Source: Aggregatilinea lenta
GTDB lineage: Bacteria > Chloroflexota > Anaerolineae > Aggregatilineales > Aggregatilineaceae
Length of the DNA: 64,000 nucleotides
Assembly (NCBI RefSeq): GCF_003569045.1
Contig: NZ_BFCB01000003.1
Span: 1,674,001 to 1,738,000, forward strand
Direction of reading: 5' to 3'
Position 1 is the first letter of the stretch; each line of letters opens with the position of its first letter. Under the pieces are notes generated by a model. It did not search any database. It worked only from the letters and a program-made list of their open reading frames with translations, and had not been told where the DNA came from. The translations under genes were made by a program, and so were the position numbers. Below are positions 56,494-64,000 of the stretch, piece after piece.

Positions 56494-57321
56494 GTGAGCA
56501 AACCGCCGATGCCGTCCTCCGTGACTACCGCCGCTCCCGCCGTTCGCCTGAAGTCCGTTGCGCTGCCGCCGGAACACGGCGGCTGGGGTTTCGTGATCGA
56601 GCCGATCCTGCTGGGGCTGCTGGTCGCGCCGTCGTGGGGTGGGCTGGCGTTTGGTGTGGCCGTGCTGGGCGCGTTCCTGGCGCGGCATCCGCTGAAGATC
56701 GCGGTGACAGATCATCGGCGCGGGCGGCGCTATGCACGCACCGCGGCAGCGGAGCGGGTCGCGGCGATCTATCTGGTGCTGGTCGTGGTAGGCGGGGCTG
56801 CGGCGCTGCTGCTGGCCGGCCCTGCGATTCTGGTCCCGGTCGCGCTGGCCGCGCCGATGGGGATCGTGCAGCTGGGCGGCACGCTGGCCGGACGCGGGCG
56901 CGACCTGCTGCCGGAGCTGGCGGGCGCGGTGGCTCTGGCGGCGGCTGCGGCCAGCATCGCGCGAGCAGGCGATGGATCAGTGAGCGTCGCGCTGGGTTTG
57001 TGGGCGATTCTGGCGGCGCGTGACGTGCCCTCGATTCTGTACGTGCGCGAGCGCCTGCGGCTCGATAAAGGCAGAACGCATGCACCCACGCTCGTGCTGG
57101 CGGCCAATGGAGTGGCCGCGATCGCGTTGGCGCTGTTGGTAGTGGTGCAGCGTGCGCCGTGGCTGTCCCTATTGGCCGTGATCGCGTTGGCGGCGCGGGC
57201 CGTGTGGGGCCTGTCTCCCAATCGCAGGCCAGTCCCGGTGAAGGTGATCGGTTTCCTCGAAGTGTTCTACGGCCTGCTGGTCGTTGTGCTGGCCGCGCTC
57301 GGCCATCACCTGGGCCTGTGA
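56494..57321 (+). CDS. YwiC-like membrane protein
   Basis: 275 residues from GTG at 56494, or 270 from ATG at 56509; no good ribosome site in either case. Eight or so transmembrane helices. The family motif LPPEHGGWGFVIEPILLGLL near residue 22-42 and GFLEVFYGLLVVVLAALGHH at the end are typical of YwiC proteins. In Bacillus subtilis the gene belongs to the narK-fnr region (recalled). Function is not known; anaerobic metabolism is suggested by the exact FNR box upstream. Confidence 0.82.
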   Translation: MSKPPMPSSVTTAAPAVRLKSVALPPEHGGWGFVIEPILLGLLVAPSWGGLAFGVAVLGAFLARHPLKIAVTDHRRGRRYARTAAAERVAAIYLVLVVVGGAAALLLAGPAILVPVALAAPMGIVQLGGTLAGRGRDLLPELAGAVALAAAAASIARAGDGSVSVALGLWAILAARDVPSILYVRERLRLDKGRTHAPTLVLAANGVAAIALALLVVVQRAPWLSLLAVIALAARAVWGLSPNRRPVPVKVIGFLEVFYGLLVVVLAALGHHLGL

Positions 57322-57406
57322 GGGCGTAACTCGCGCGTAACTGGTACTTTGTAAGCTCAAAACACCAAGAGTGTATTTTGTTCTTTGAGCCACTTTGGAC
57401 GACTTC

Positions 57407-58429
57407 ATGACCTCAATCGAACTCCCCCCGATTGGCATCGCGGGTTTAGGTACCTATATCCCTTCGTCGGTTCTCACCGGACAGGAAATCGCCGCGCGCG
57501 CCGACCTGCCCGAATTTGTCGTGCTGGACAAAATGGGCATCCACGAGGTGCACGTTGCTGGGCCGGATGACACTGTAACCGCGATGGCGAGTCAGGCCGG
57601 GCTGCGCGCGCTGGATATGGCGGGCCTTGACGCCAAAGACGTAGATCTGATCGTCTATCACGGCAGCGAATACAAAGATCATATCGTGTGGTCGGCAGCG
57701 TCGAAGATCCAGAATCTGCTGGGCGCGACAAATGCAGCGGCCTTCGAGATGTACGCGCTGTGCGCGGGCGCGCCGATTGCGTACAAGGCCGCGCGCGATA
57801 TGATGCGGCTCGATCCGCGCCTGCAAAACGTGCTGCTGGTTACTGCCAGCCGTGAAAACGACCTGATCGACTTCAGCAACGGGCGCACGCGTTTCATGTT
57901 CAACTTTGGCGCGGGCGGCGGCGCGATGCTGTTCCAGCGCAGACTGGATCGCAACCTCGTGCTGGAATCCGCGATGCGGACCGACGGCACGCTGGCCGAT
58001 ACGGTGGTGATGACGCCCGCTGAAGAGGGCGTGGCGCTGCTGCCGTCGGAGATGGGCACGCTGCACGGACGGCTGGATGTGCAGCACGCCGACTACATGG
58101 GCGAGCGGCTGGGTGAAGTGTCGCTGGGGCGCTTCGTGGAAGTGATCACGGAGGCGATCGAGCTAAGTGGTTATACGTTGGCGGATCTGCGCTTCCTGGG
58201 CATCACGCACATGAAGGCCTCGTTCTACCGCGAGATCCTGGGCGCGGTCGGGCTGACGCCGGAACAGTCGGTTTATTTGCAGGACTACGGCCACATTCAG
58301 AGCGTCGATCAGGCGCTGGCGCTGGAACTTGGACTGGCGCAGGACAAGATCAAGCAGGGCGATCTGATTGTGCTGGCCGGGGCCGGAACAGGGTATACAT
58401 GGAGCGCTACCGCTTTCCGGTGGGGCTAA
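57407..58429 (+). CDS. FabH-like condensing enzyme (ketoacyl synthase III family), altered triad
   Basis: 340 residues, no clear ribosome site. Thiolase-fold protein: nucleophile C119 (EMYALCAGAPI), H268 in GITHMKAS, but the usual N-T-S-A-A-S loop is replaced by GHIQSVDQ with His at 296. FabH joins acetyl-CoA to malonyl-ACP; variants make acyl transfers or beta-keto esters. It is the first gene of a lipid-type cluster (57407-64000), 40 bases before an SDR gene. The true substrate is unknown. Confidence 0.85.
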   Translation: MTSIELPPIGIAGLGTYIPSSVLTGQEIAARADLPEFVVLDKMGIHEVHVAGPDDTVTAMASQAGLRALDMAGLDAKDVDLIVYHGSEYKDHIVWSAASKIQNLLGATNAAAFEMYALCAGAPIAYKAARDMMRLDPRLQNVLLVTASRENDLIDFSNGRTRFMFNFGAGGGAMLFQRRLDRNLVLESAMRTDGTLADTVVMTPAEEGVALLPSEMGTLHGRLDVQHADYMGERLGEVSLGRFVEVITEAIELSGYTLADLRFLGITHMKASFYREILGAVGLTPEQSVYLQDYGHIQSVDQALALELGLAQDKIKQGDLIVLAGAGTGYTWSATAFRWG

Positions 58430-58469
58430 TTTTTTGAGTCTGGACTAAAGCATTAAAAGGCAGGGACCA

Positions 58470-59216
58470 ATGGCAGACATGCTGAAGGGGCGCGTGGCGC
58501 TGGTGACGGGCGGCGCGCAGGGCATTGGTAAGGCGATCGCGCTGCGCTTTGCGCGCGAAGGCGCGAAAGTCGTCGTGATCGACGTGACGCAGGACAAGGC
58601 CGACGCGACCGTCGCGGAAATCAGGGCGGCGGGCGGCGAGGCGATGGCCGCGATCTGCAACGTGGTGGACCGCGAGCAGGTGGCGGACGTGGTGGCGAAG
58701 GTGATCGAAGCGTACGGCCAGATCGACATTCTGTGCAACAACGCAGGCATCCTGCGTGACGCCCGGCTGGTCAAGATGACCGAAGAACAGTTCGACAGCG
58801 TGATCGACGTCAACCTCAAGGGCGTGTTCAACATGACGCAGGCCGTCGCGCCGCACATGGTCGAACGCGGGTACGGGCGTATCATCAGCACGTCATCGAT
58901 CGTGGGCCTCTATGGCAACTTCGGCCAGACCAACTACGTGGCGACCAAAGCCGCCGTGATCGGCATGACGCGCGTCTGGGCGCGCGAATTGGGGCCGAAG
59001 GGCATCACCGCCAACGCTGTCGCGCCGGGCTTCATCGCCACGGACATGGTCAAGGCCATGCCGGAGAAGGTGCTCGACATGTTCAACGAGCGCACGCCGG
59101 TGCACCGCCTGGGCGAGCCGGAAGATATTGCGTACGGCTACCTGATGCTGGCGACTGAGGAAGCCTCGTTCATCAACGGCATCGTGCTCAGTGTGGACGG
59201 CGGCCTGGTGATGTAG
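58470..59216 (+). CDS. 3-oxoacyl reductase, FabG/PhaB-like SDR
   Basis: 248 residues. GGAQGIGKAIALRF cofactor loop, NNAGILRDARL, Ser in STSSIVGLYG and the Y-x-x-x-K of TNYVATKAAVIG. Reduces 3-ketoacyl groups with NADPH, in fatty-acid or PHA monomer synthesis. Located with a FabH-like gene 40 bases upstream and phaC 2.4 kb upstream, so it could supply (R)-3-hydroxyacyl-CoA. Repeat element follows. Confidence 0.92.
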   Translation: MADMLKGRVALVTGGAQGIGKAIALRFAREGAKVVVIDVTQDKADATVAEIRAAGGEAMAAICNVVDREQVADVVAKVIEAYGQIDILCNNAGILRDARLVKMTEEQFDSVIDVNLKGVFNMTQAVAPHMVERGYGRIISTSSIVGLYGNFGQTNYVATKAAVIGMTRVWARELGPKGITANAVAPGFIATDMVKAMPEKVLDMFNERTPVHRLGEPEDIAYGYLMLATEEASFINGIVLSVDGGLVM

Positions 59217-59235
59217 TTCAGTACGTTGATTGTTT

Positions 59236-59263
59236 GTAGGGGTAATTCATGAATTGCCCCTAC
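59236..59263. repeat. Dispersed palindromic repeat, short form (copy 4)
   Basis: GTAGGGGTAATTCA / TGAATTGCCCCTAC, a 28-base palindrome with one mismatched pair. Same outer arms as the long copies. Between the reductase and the acyl-CoA synthetase. Confidence 0.75.
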
Positions 59264-59313
59264 CGTTCCACCATTCTTTTTTTGCTGAAATAGTTTAGTC
59301 TACCGGCAACCAA

Positions 59314-60855
59314 ATGAATCAAAAGTCTCTATACATCACCGATTTTCTGCACCGGCGGGCGCAGCTTTCGCCGGATCGACTGGCGATCCGTGATACGCTC
59401 ACCGGGTGCGACTATACCTATGCGGCCTGGAACGCTCAGGCCATCCAGACCGCTAACTACCTGCGTGCGCTCGGCGTCAAAGGCGGCGACCGCGTGGCCG
59501 TTTATGCCGCCAACTGCATGGCCTACCTCGACGTCTGGATGGCGTGCGGCAAGATCGGGGCCGTGCTGCAAAACCTCAACTGGCGGCTGGCCGTGCCGGA
59601 GCTGGTCGGCCTGATCTGCGACGCCACGCCGGACGTGCTGGTCTATTCGTCCGAGTTCGTCGAGCAGGTGAACGCCATGCGCGCCGACATCGCGTGCATG
59701 CATCATTTCGTGGCGATCGGCGACCGGGCCGCGCCGGATGACTGCGCGTTTGCCGACCGTGACGACTATCCCGAGACGCTGACCGCGCCGCGCCCCGACC
59801 TCGACTGGGATTCGCCGTGGGTGATCTGCTACACGGGCGGCACGACCGGTCTGCCGAAAGGCGCGATCCTCTCGCACGGCAACATTACGTGGAACAGCAT
59901 CAACACCGTCATGAGCTGGGGGTTGGACCAGAACGACTGCGCGATTCTTAACTCGCCGTTGTTCCACACCGGCGGGCTGAACGTCTTCACACTGCCGCTG
60001 ATCCACGCGGGCGGCGCGAGTATCTTGTGCGGCGGCTTTGATGTCGACCAGACCTTCGACCTGTTCGCCTCCGGTGACGTGACGCTGTTCTTTGGCGTGC
60101 CGACCATGTTCACCGTCATGCAGCAGCATCCACGCTGGGCGGACGCCGACTTCAGCCGCCTCAAGCTGGTGATCAGCGGCGGCGCGCCGTGCCCGCTGCC
60201 GATCTTCGAGCGTTTCTGGGACAAGGGCGTGGACTTCAAGACCGGCTATGGCCTGACCGAAGCCGGGCCGAACACTTTCTGGCTGCCGCAGGCGGACGTA
60301 CGCCGCAAGCCGGGTGCGGTCGGGTTCCCGCTGATGCACGTGGATGTGAAGTCCGTGCGCGCGGATGGTTCCGAAACGACGCCGGGCGAACCGGGTGAGT
60401 TGTTGATCCGGGGGCCGCACGTTACGCCGGGGTATTGGAACAATCCGCAGGCGACCACCGAGGCGATCGTGGACGGCTGGCTGCACACCGGCGATCTCGC
60501 CATCTGCGACGACGAAGGCTATTACACCATCGTCGGGCGGCTGAAAGACATGATTATTTCCGGCGGCGAAAACGTCTACCCGGCGGAAGTCGAAAGTATC
60601 ATGTACCGCCATCCCGCCATCCACGAGGCCGCGCTGATCGGCGTGGCGGACGACAAGTGGGGCGAGGTGGGGCGCGCGGTCGTCGTCGTGGAACCGGGAC
60701 AAGCCCTGGACGAAGATGACCTGATTGACTTCCTGCGCGAGCGACTGGCGCGGTATAAGCTGCCCAAGTCCGCGGTGTTCGTGGACGCGCTGCCCAAGAC
60801 CGGCGCGGGCAAGATCGACAAAAAAGAACTCGTGCGGCAGTACGGCACGGTCTGA
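59314..60855 (+). CDS. AMP-dependent acyl-CoA synthetase
   Basis: 513 residues, normal length. ATP-binding loop YTGGTTGLPKGAILSHG near residue 172, GYGLTEAGPNTFWLP near 310, GWLHTGDLAICDDEGYYTIVGRLKDMI near 395 (read in segments), and the C-terminal lysine in KTGAGKIDKKELVRQY. Activates a carboxylic acid as acyl-CoA. No ribosome site before ATG. Part of the lipid cluster; substrate unknown. Confidence 0.93.
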   Translation: MNQKSLYITDFLHRRAQLSPDRLAIRDTLTGCDYTYAAWNAQAIQTANYLRALGVKGGDRVAVYAANCMAYLDVWMACGKIGAVLQNLNWRLAVPELVGLICDATPDVLVYSSEFVEQVNAMRADIACMHHFVAIGDRAAPDDCAFADRDDYPETLTAPRPDLDWDSPWVICYTGGTTGLPKGAILSHGNITWNSINTVMSWGLDQNDCAILNSPLFHTGGLNVFTLPLIHAGGASILCGGFDVDQTFDLFASGDVTLFFGVPTMFTVMQQHPRWADADFSRLKLVISGGAPCPLPIFERFWDKGVDFKTGYGLTEAGPNTFWLPQADVRRKPGAVGFPLMHVDVKSVRADGSETTPGEPGELLIRGPHVTPGYWNNPQATTEAIVDGWLHTGDLAICDDEGYYTIVGRLKDMIISGGENVYPAEVESIMYRHPAIHEAALIGVADDKWGEVGRAVVVVEPGQALDEDDLIDFLRERLARYKLPKSAVFVDALPKTGAGKIDKKELVRQYGTV

Positions 60856-60945
60856 GAGCTTTTGAGAGGCACACCGCAGCAATTGACAGGGTTTTGAACG
60901 TACAGTCGCGGGCGGGTTGGCTTCTTGTGAATAAGGACGGCAGCT

Positions 60946-61752
60946 ATGCCAAAAGTGAAGACAAACGACATCACGCTCTATTACGAAATCCACGGTGAGG
61001 ACCACCCCGAGACGCTGATTCTGATCAACGGCGTGGGGCAGTGGCACGAGGCGTGGTGGCGCAACGTGAGGCCGTTGGCCGAGCATTTCCGCGTGGTGAC
61101 GTTCGACAACCGGGGCGTCGGGGATTCCGACAAGCCAGATATCCCGTACACGATCGACATGATGGCCGACGACGCGCTGGGCCTGATGGACGGCCTGGGC
61201 ATCGAGCGCGCGCATGTGCTGGGGCATTCACTGGGCGGCGGGATCGCGCTGTTTATGGCGCGCAAGCAGTCGCAGCGCATCCAGTCACTGATCCTGGCCT
61301 CGACGCTGTACTGGGGGCCGCAGGTGGTCATGCCGTCGCCGCGCGCGATGCAGCTTTTGCAGGATCGCTCCGGCGACCCGCTGGAGCTGGTGAAAAACGG
61401 CGCGCGCGTGGCCGCCGCCGAAGGCTTCGAGACGCGCGATCCTGAAGGGTTCCGCAAACTGATCGACATGCGTTTCGCCAGCCAGCAAACACCCAACCTG
61501 TACCTGCGCCACAGCCAGGCCGGGTTGCCGTACTTCGCCGCCGACTACATCGCGGACTTCGTGCCGCCGATGCCGGTGCTGCTGCTGGTCGGGGAGCACG
61601 ACGAGGTCGCGCCGCCCGCCAACAGCGAGGCGATCGCGCTGCAGTGGCCGCACGCGAAGTTCGTGGTGATCGAGGGCGCGGGCCACCTGTTCAACATCGA
61701 AAAGCCGGAGGAATCGAACCGGATCATCACCGAGTTTTTGCAGAGTCAATGA
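60946..61752 (+). CDS. Alpha/beta hydrolase
   Basis: 268 residues, AAGGAC upstream. LINGVGQWHEAWWRN, DNRGVGDSDKP, nucleophile GHSLGGGIALFMA (Ser near 96), Asp in VGEHDEVAPP and His in EGAGHLFNIEKPEE. Full catalytic triad. Similar plan to the hydrolase at 48530-49324. Likely an esterase or thioesterase acting within the cluster. The next gene is 81 bases downstream, separated by a repeat. Confidence 0.9.
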   Translation: MPKVKTNDITLYYEIHGEDHPETLILINGVGQWHEAWWRNVRPLAEHFRVVTFDNRGVGDSDKPDIPYTIDMMADDALGLMDGLGIERAHVLGHSLGGGIALFMARKQSQRIQSLILASTLYWGPQVVMPSPRAMQLLQDRSGDPLELVKNGARVAAAEGFETRDPEGFRKLIDMRFASQQTPNLYLRHSQAGLPYFAADYIADFVPPMPVLLLVGEHDEVAPPANSEAIALQWPHAKFVVIEGAGHLFNIEKPEESNRIITEFLQSQ

Positions 61753-61764
61753 TGCGTGGACCGT

Positions 61765-61792
61765 GTAGGGGCGTATCGCAATACGCCCCTAC
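61765..61792. repeat. Dispersed palindromic repeat, short form (copy 5)
   Basis: Perfect 12-base arms GTAGGGGCGTAT / ATACGCCCCTAC with a 4-base loop. Between two hydrolase genes. Confidence 0.8.
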
Positions 61793-61833
61793 GAAAACTG
61801 CCATTTCGACCATTTACCAACGAGGGTAACACG

Positions 61834-62901
61834 ATGAGCGTTCCGACGCTTCCGGGTATTACCGCCAAGACCATCACCACCGCCCGCCTGAGCACGCGCG
61901 TGCTGTTCGCCGGGCCGGACGACGGCGTGCCGGTGCTGTTCGTGCACGGCAACGCGTCCTCCGCGACGTTCTGGGAAGAGGTTATGCTGGCGCTGCCGGA
62001 GGGGTTCCGCGCGCTGGCCCCCGATCTGCGCGGCTACGGCGGCGCGGATCGTGCCGTGCTGATCGACGCGACGCGCGGGATGCGCGATTTTTCCGACGAC
62101 CTGCGGGCACTGCTGGACACGCTCGGCATCGAAAAGGCGCACGTGGTCGGGCATTCGCTCGGCGGCGCGGTGATCTGGCAGATGATGATGGACTATCCCG
62201 AACGGCTGATCACGGTGACGCAGGTCGATCCCGGCTCGCCGTTTGGTTTCGGCGGCTCGAAGGGCCTCGACGGCCAGCCGACGCAGCCGGACTTCGCCGG
62301 ATCGGGTGGCGGCACGGTCAACCCCGACTTCGCACGGCTGATGGGCGAGGGGAACCGCGCAGCGGATAACCCGCAGGCGTCCCCGCGCATCGTGATGAAC
62401 AGCTTCTACTGGAAACCGCCGTTTGTGCCTGCGCGCGAAGAGGATCTGCTTTCCTCGCTGCTGTCGGAACACGTCGGGCCGGAGCAGTACCCCGGCGATT
62501 TTGTGCCGTCTGAGAACTGGCCGAACGTCGCGCCCGGGCTGTGGGGACCGATCAACGCCATGTCAGCAAAATACGCCGCGCCTATTGAGGGACTGTACGC
62601 CGCCGATCCCAAGTCGCCCGTATTGTGGGTGCGCGGCAGCGACGACCAGATCGTCTCGGACATGTCGCTGTTCGACTTCGGCACGTTGGGCAAGCTGGGC
62701 GCGGTGCCCGGTTATCCCGGTGAGGACGTCTTCCCGCCGCAGCCGATGGTGAGTCAGACGCGCGCCGTGCTGGAGCAGTATGTCGCGCGCGGCGGATCGT
62801 TCCGCGAGGAAGTGATCGAGGGCACGGGACACACGCCGTACATCGAAAAACCCGCTGAATTTAATGCCCTGCTGCACGCACACTTGCAGCGCGGCGCGTA
62901 A
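61834..62901 (+). CDS. Alpha/beta hydrolase
   Basis: 355 residues from ATG at 61834, GAGGG upstream; an in-frame start 78 bases earlier would run through the repeat and is rejected. LFVHGNASSATFWEEV, DLRGYGGADRA, nucleophile GHSLGGAVIWQ, Asp candidate VRGSDDQIVSD and His in EGTGHTPYIEKPAEF. It is longer than the usual 270 residues because of an insert (about 140-240) between the nucleophile and acid. Substrate unknown. Confidence 0.88.
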   Translation: MSVPTLPGITAKTITTARLSTRVLFAGPDDGVPVLFVHGNASSATFWEEVMLALPEGFRALAPDLRGYGGADRAVLIDATRGMRDFSDDLRALLDTLGIEKAHVVGHSLGGAVIWQMMMDYPERLITVTQVDPGSPFGFGGSKGLDGQPTQPDFAGSGGGTVNPDFARLMGEGNRAADNPQASPRIVMNSFYWKPPFVPAREEDLLSSLLSEHVGPEQYPGDFVPSENWPNVAPGLWGPINAMSAKYAAPIEGLYAADPKSPVLWVRGSDDQIVSDMSLFDFGTLGKLGAVPGYPGEDVFPPQPMVSQTRAVLEQYVARGGSFREEVIEGTGHTPYIEKPAEFNALLHAHLQRGA

Positions 62902-62920
62902 CGGACGAGGACAACGACCT

Positions 62921-63916
62921 ATGGCGCGTTTTGCGCAGATCGTCAGCACCGGGCGGTACGTGCCCGAAAAAGTGATGACCAACGCCGAGCTTGAGCCGCT
63001 GCTGGGCGAATCGGTGGACCAATGGCTGATCGACAACGTGGGCATCCGCGAGCGGCGGTTGATCGCGGACGATGAGGTGACGTCCGATCTTGCCGTGGCG
63101 TCCGCGCTCGAAGCGATGGAACGCGGCGGCGTCGGGCCGGAAGACCTGGATCTGATCATCATGGCGACCGACACGCCCGATTACGTTTCGCCGGGCACGG
63201 CGTCGGTGGTGCAGTACAAGCTCGGCGCGAGCAACGCGGGCACGTTCGACCTGAACAGCGCGTGCGCCGCGTGGGTGATCGGGCTGGATCAGGCCAGCCG
63301 TTACATCGCCACCGACACGGACTACAACAACGTGCTCGTGGTCGGCGCGTATGGCATGACACGCTACGTGGACTGGACCGATAAGCGCACCTGCACGCTG
63401 TTTGGCGACGGCGCAGGCGCGGTCCTGCTGCGCGCGGGGGATAAACCCGGCTGGCTGGGCGGCAATATGCACGCTGACGGCGCGTTCCACGACTACATGG
63501 GCGTGTTCATCGGCGGCACGGTCGCGCCGACGGGCGGGCCGGACTCGCCGCGCCAGGTGCTTGAAATCCGCAAGCGCTTCCCGCCCGACACGAACAACAA
63601 GGGCTGGCCGCCGCTCGTCCGCGCGCTGATGCAGAAGATCGGGCGGTCCGTGGACGAGATCGACAAGATTTATTTCACGCAGCTCAACCTGCGCACCATC
63701 GAATACGTGCTGGATGACCTGGGCCTGCCGCGCGAGAAGACCCACACCATCATGGACAAGTGGGGCTATACCGGCTCGGCGTGCATGCCGATGGCGCTCG
63801 ACGACGCGGTGGTGGAAGGCGCTGGCCCGCAGCCGGGCGATCTGGTGGTGTTCTGCGGCAGCGGCGCGGGCTATACGATGGCCGCTTCCGCGTTTATCTG
63901 GACGGCATCATTGTAG
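62921..63916 (+). CDS. FabH-like protein lacking the catalytic His and Asn
   Basis: 331 residues from ATG at 62921, GAGGA upstream. Overall a FabH-family thiolase fold with STGRYVPEKVMTNAEL, WLIDNVGIRERR and nucleophile C115 (DLNSACAAWV). The FabH motif HQAN reads TQLN (Thr253) and the GNTSAAS loop reads GYTGSAC (Tyr283), so both catalytic partners of the Cys are gone. It may perform acyl transfer or another reaction. It is only 19 bases from the preceding hydrolase gene. Confidence 0.85.
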   Translation: MARFAQIVSTGRYVPEKVMTNAELEPLLGESVDQWLIDNVGIRERRLIADDEVTSDLAVASALEAMERGGVGPEDLDLIIMATDTPDYVSPGTASVVQYKLGASNAGTFDLNSACAAWVIGLDQASRYIATDTDYNNVLVVGAYGMTRYVDWTDKRTCTLFGDGAGAVLLRAGDKPGWLGGNMHADGAFHDYMGVFIGGTVAPTGGPDSPRQVLEIRKRFPPDTNNKGWPPLVRALMQKIGRSVDEIDKIYFTQLNLRTIEYVLDDLGLPREKTHTIMDKWGYTGSACMPMALDDAVVEGAGPQPGDLVVFCGSGAGYTMAASAFIWTASL

Positions 63917-63923
63917 AACAACC

Positions 63924-63947
63924 GTAGGGGCAATTCACGCATTGCCC
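63924..63947. repeat. Dispersed palindromic repeat, short form, truncated (copy 6)
   Basis: GTAGGGGCAATTCACG then CATTGCCC; the final CCTAC of the right arm is absent. Lies between the FabH-like gene and the next start. Confidence 0.6.
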
Positions 63948-63964
63948 GGAAGAAGGGATCGGAG

Positions 63965-64000
63965 ATGTACATCGGGGACACGCTGGCACGGCGCGCGATT
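63965..64000 (+). CDS. Start of a protein, probably acyl-CoA synthetase (partial)
   Basis: ATG with GGAG close upstream, then MYIGDTLARRAI, cut by the window edge. The residues resemble the N terminus of AMP-dependent synthetases (compare YITDFLHRRAQLSP of the gene at 59314), so a second synthetase is likely. Twelve codons only. Confidence 0.5.
   Translation, partial: MYIGDTLARRAI

Noticed and set aside
59329-61227. Opposite-strand frame across the acyl-CoA synthetase
   Set aside because: Shadow of a convincing synthetase; composition not protein-like.
57407-64000. Naming the cluster oleABCD
   Set aside because: The SDR is of the classical FabG type, the FabH proteins have altered triads, and gene order differs; superfamily match alone is not enough.

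Overview
The window reads like a chromosomal segment of a Chloroflexota bacterium, most plausibly of class Anaerolineae. This is an inference from content: high GC over most of the window, polytopic GT39-type glycosyltransferases, a YfhO-like protein, a stand-alone BTAD protein, NarX/NarL-type signalling with long multi-GAF kinases, STAND-TPR and TIR proteins, a complex-I-like hydrogenase and PHA genes. No rRNA or ribosomal protein genes are present to confirm it. The first ~3.6 kb is visibly more AT-rich than the rest and looks acquired.

Layout. 1-4363: a very large STAND-type NTPase with TPR repeats running off the left edge, a small conserved hypothetical gene and a tRNA-Asp(GTC). 4462-9469: a DUF4432 sugar-epimerase-like gene, a pair of membrane proteins (coiled coil plus helix-hairpin-helix; Ig-like repeats between two membrane segments) and a YceI-like protein. 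9463-13455: L,D-transpeptidase and two translationally coupled GT39-type membrane glycosyltransferases. 13684-16308: an unrecognised two-TM protein facing a TIR-domain protein, a candidate conflict module. 16441-19120: xylulokinase and a solitary tyrosine recombinase, with a striking inverted repeat between them. 19238-26835: envelope and stress genes (DUF2231-Rieske fusion, App1-like phosphatase, YflT-like protein, YihY, alpha/beta hydrolase, GT39). 27019-33171: topoisomerase IB, two paralogous NarL-type regulators (one lacking its DNA-binding domain) and a 1225-residue hybrid-sensor NarX-type kinase. 33656-36790: homocysteine methyltransferase, zwf and pgl.

36921-45527 (minus strand) is the best-defined system: an 11-gene operon for a membrane-bound group 4 [NiFe] hydrogenase. 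It contains NuoJ/K/L/N/A/B/C/D/H/I-like subunits and a dedicated maturation endopeptidase. The NuoD-like subunit keeps both CxxC nickel-binding motifs and a C-terminal extension, so it is a hydrogenase and not complex I. It probably couples ferredoxin oxidation and H2 evolution to ion pumping.

45779-50659: amino-acid ABC transporter (binding protein and permease, no ATPase in the window), SDR, alpha/beta hydrolase, cupin and a small secreted protein. 50891-54033: YfhO-like membrane protein coupled to a BTAD protein. 54207-56056: class III-type PHA synthase with two small coiled-coil partners. 56125-57321: small hypothetical gene and a YwiC-like membrane protein preceded by an exact FNR-type box. 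57407-64000: a lipid or secondary-metabolite cluster with two FabH-like condensing enzymes of altered catalytic triad, a FabG-like reductase, an acyl-CoA synthetase, two alpha/beta hydrolases and the start of what may be a second acyl-CoA synthetase.

A dispersed palindromic repeat family (outer arms GTAGGGGC / GCCCCTAC) occurs six times, always between genes. One copy also forms a good intrinsic terminator.
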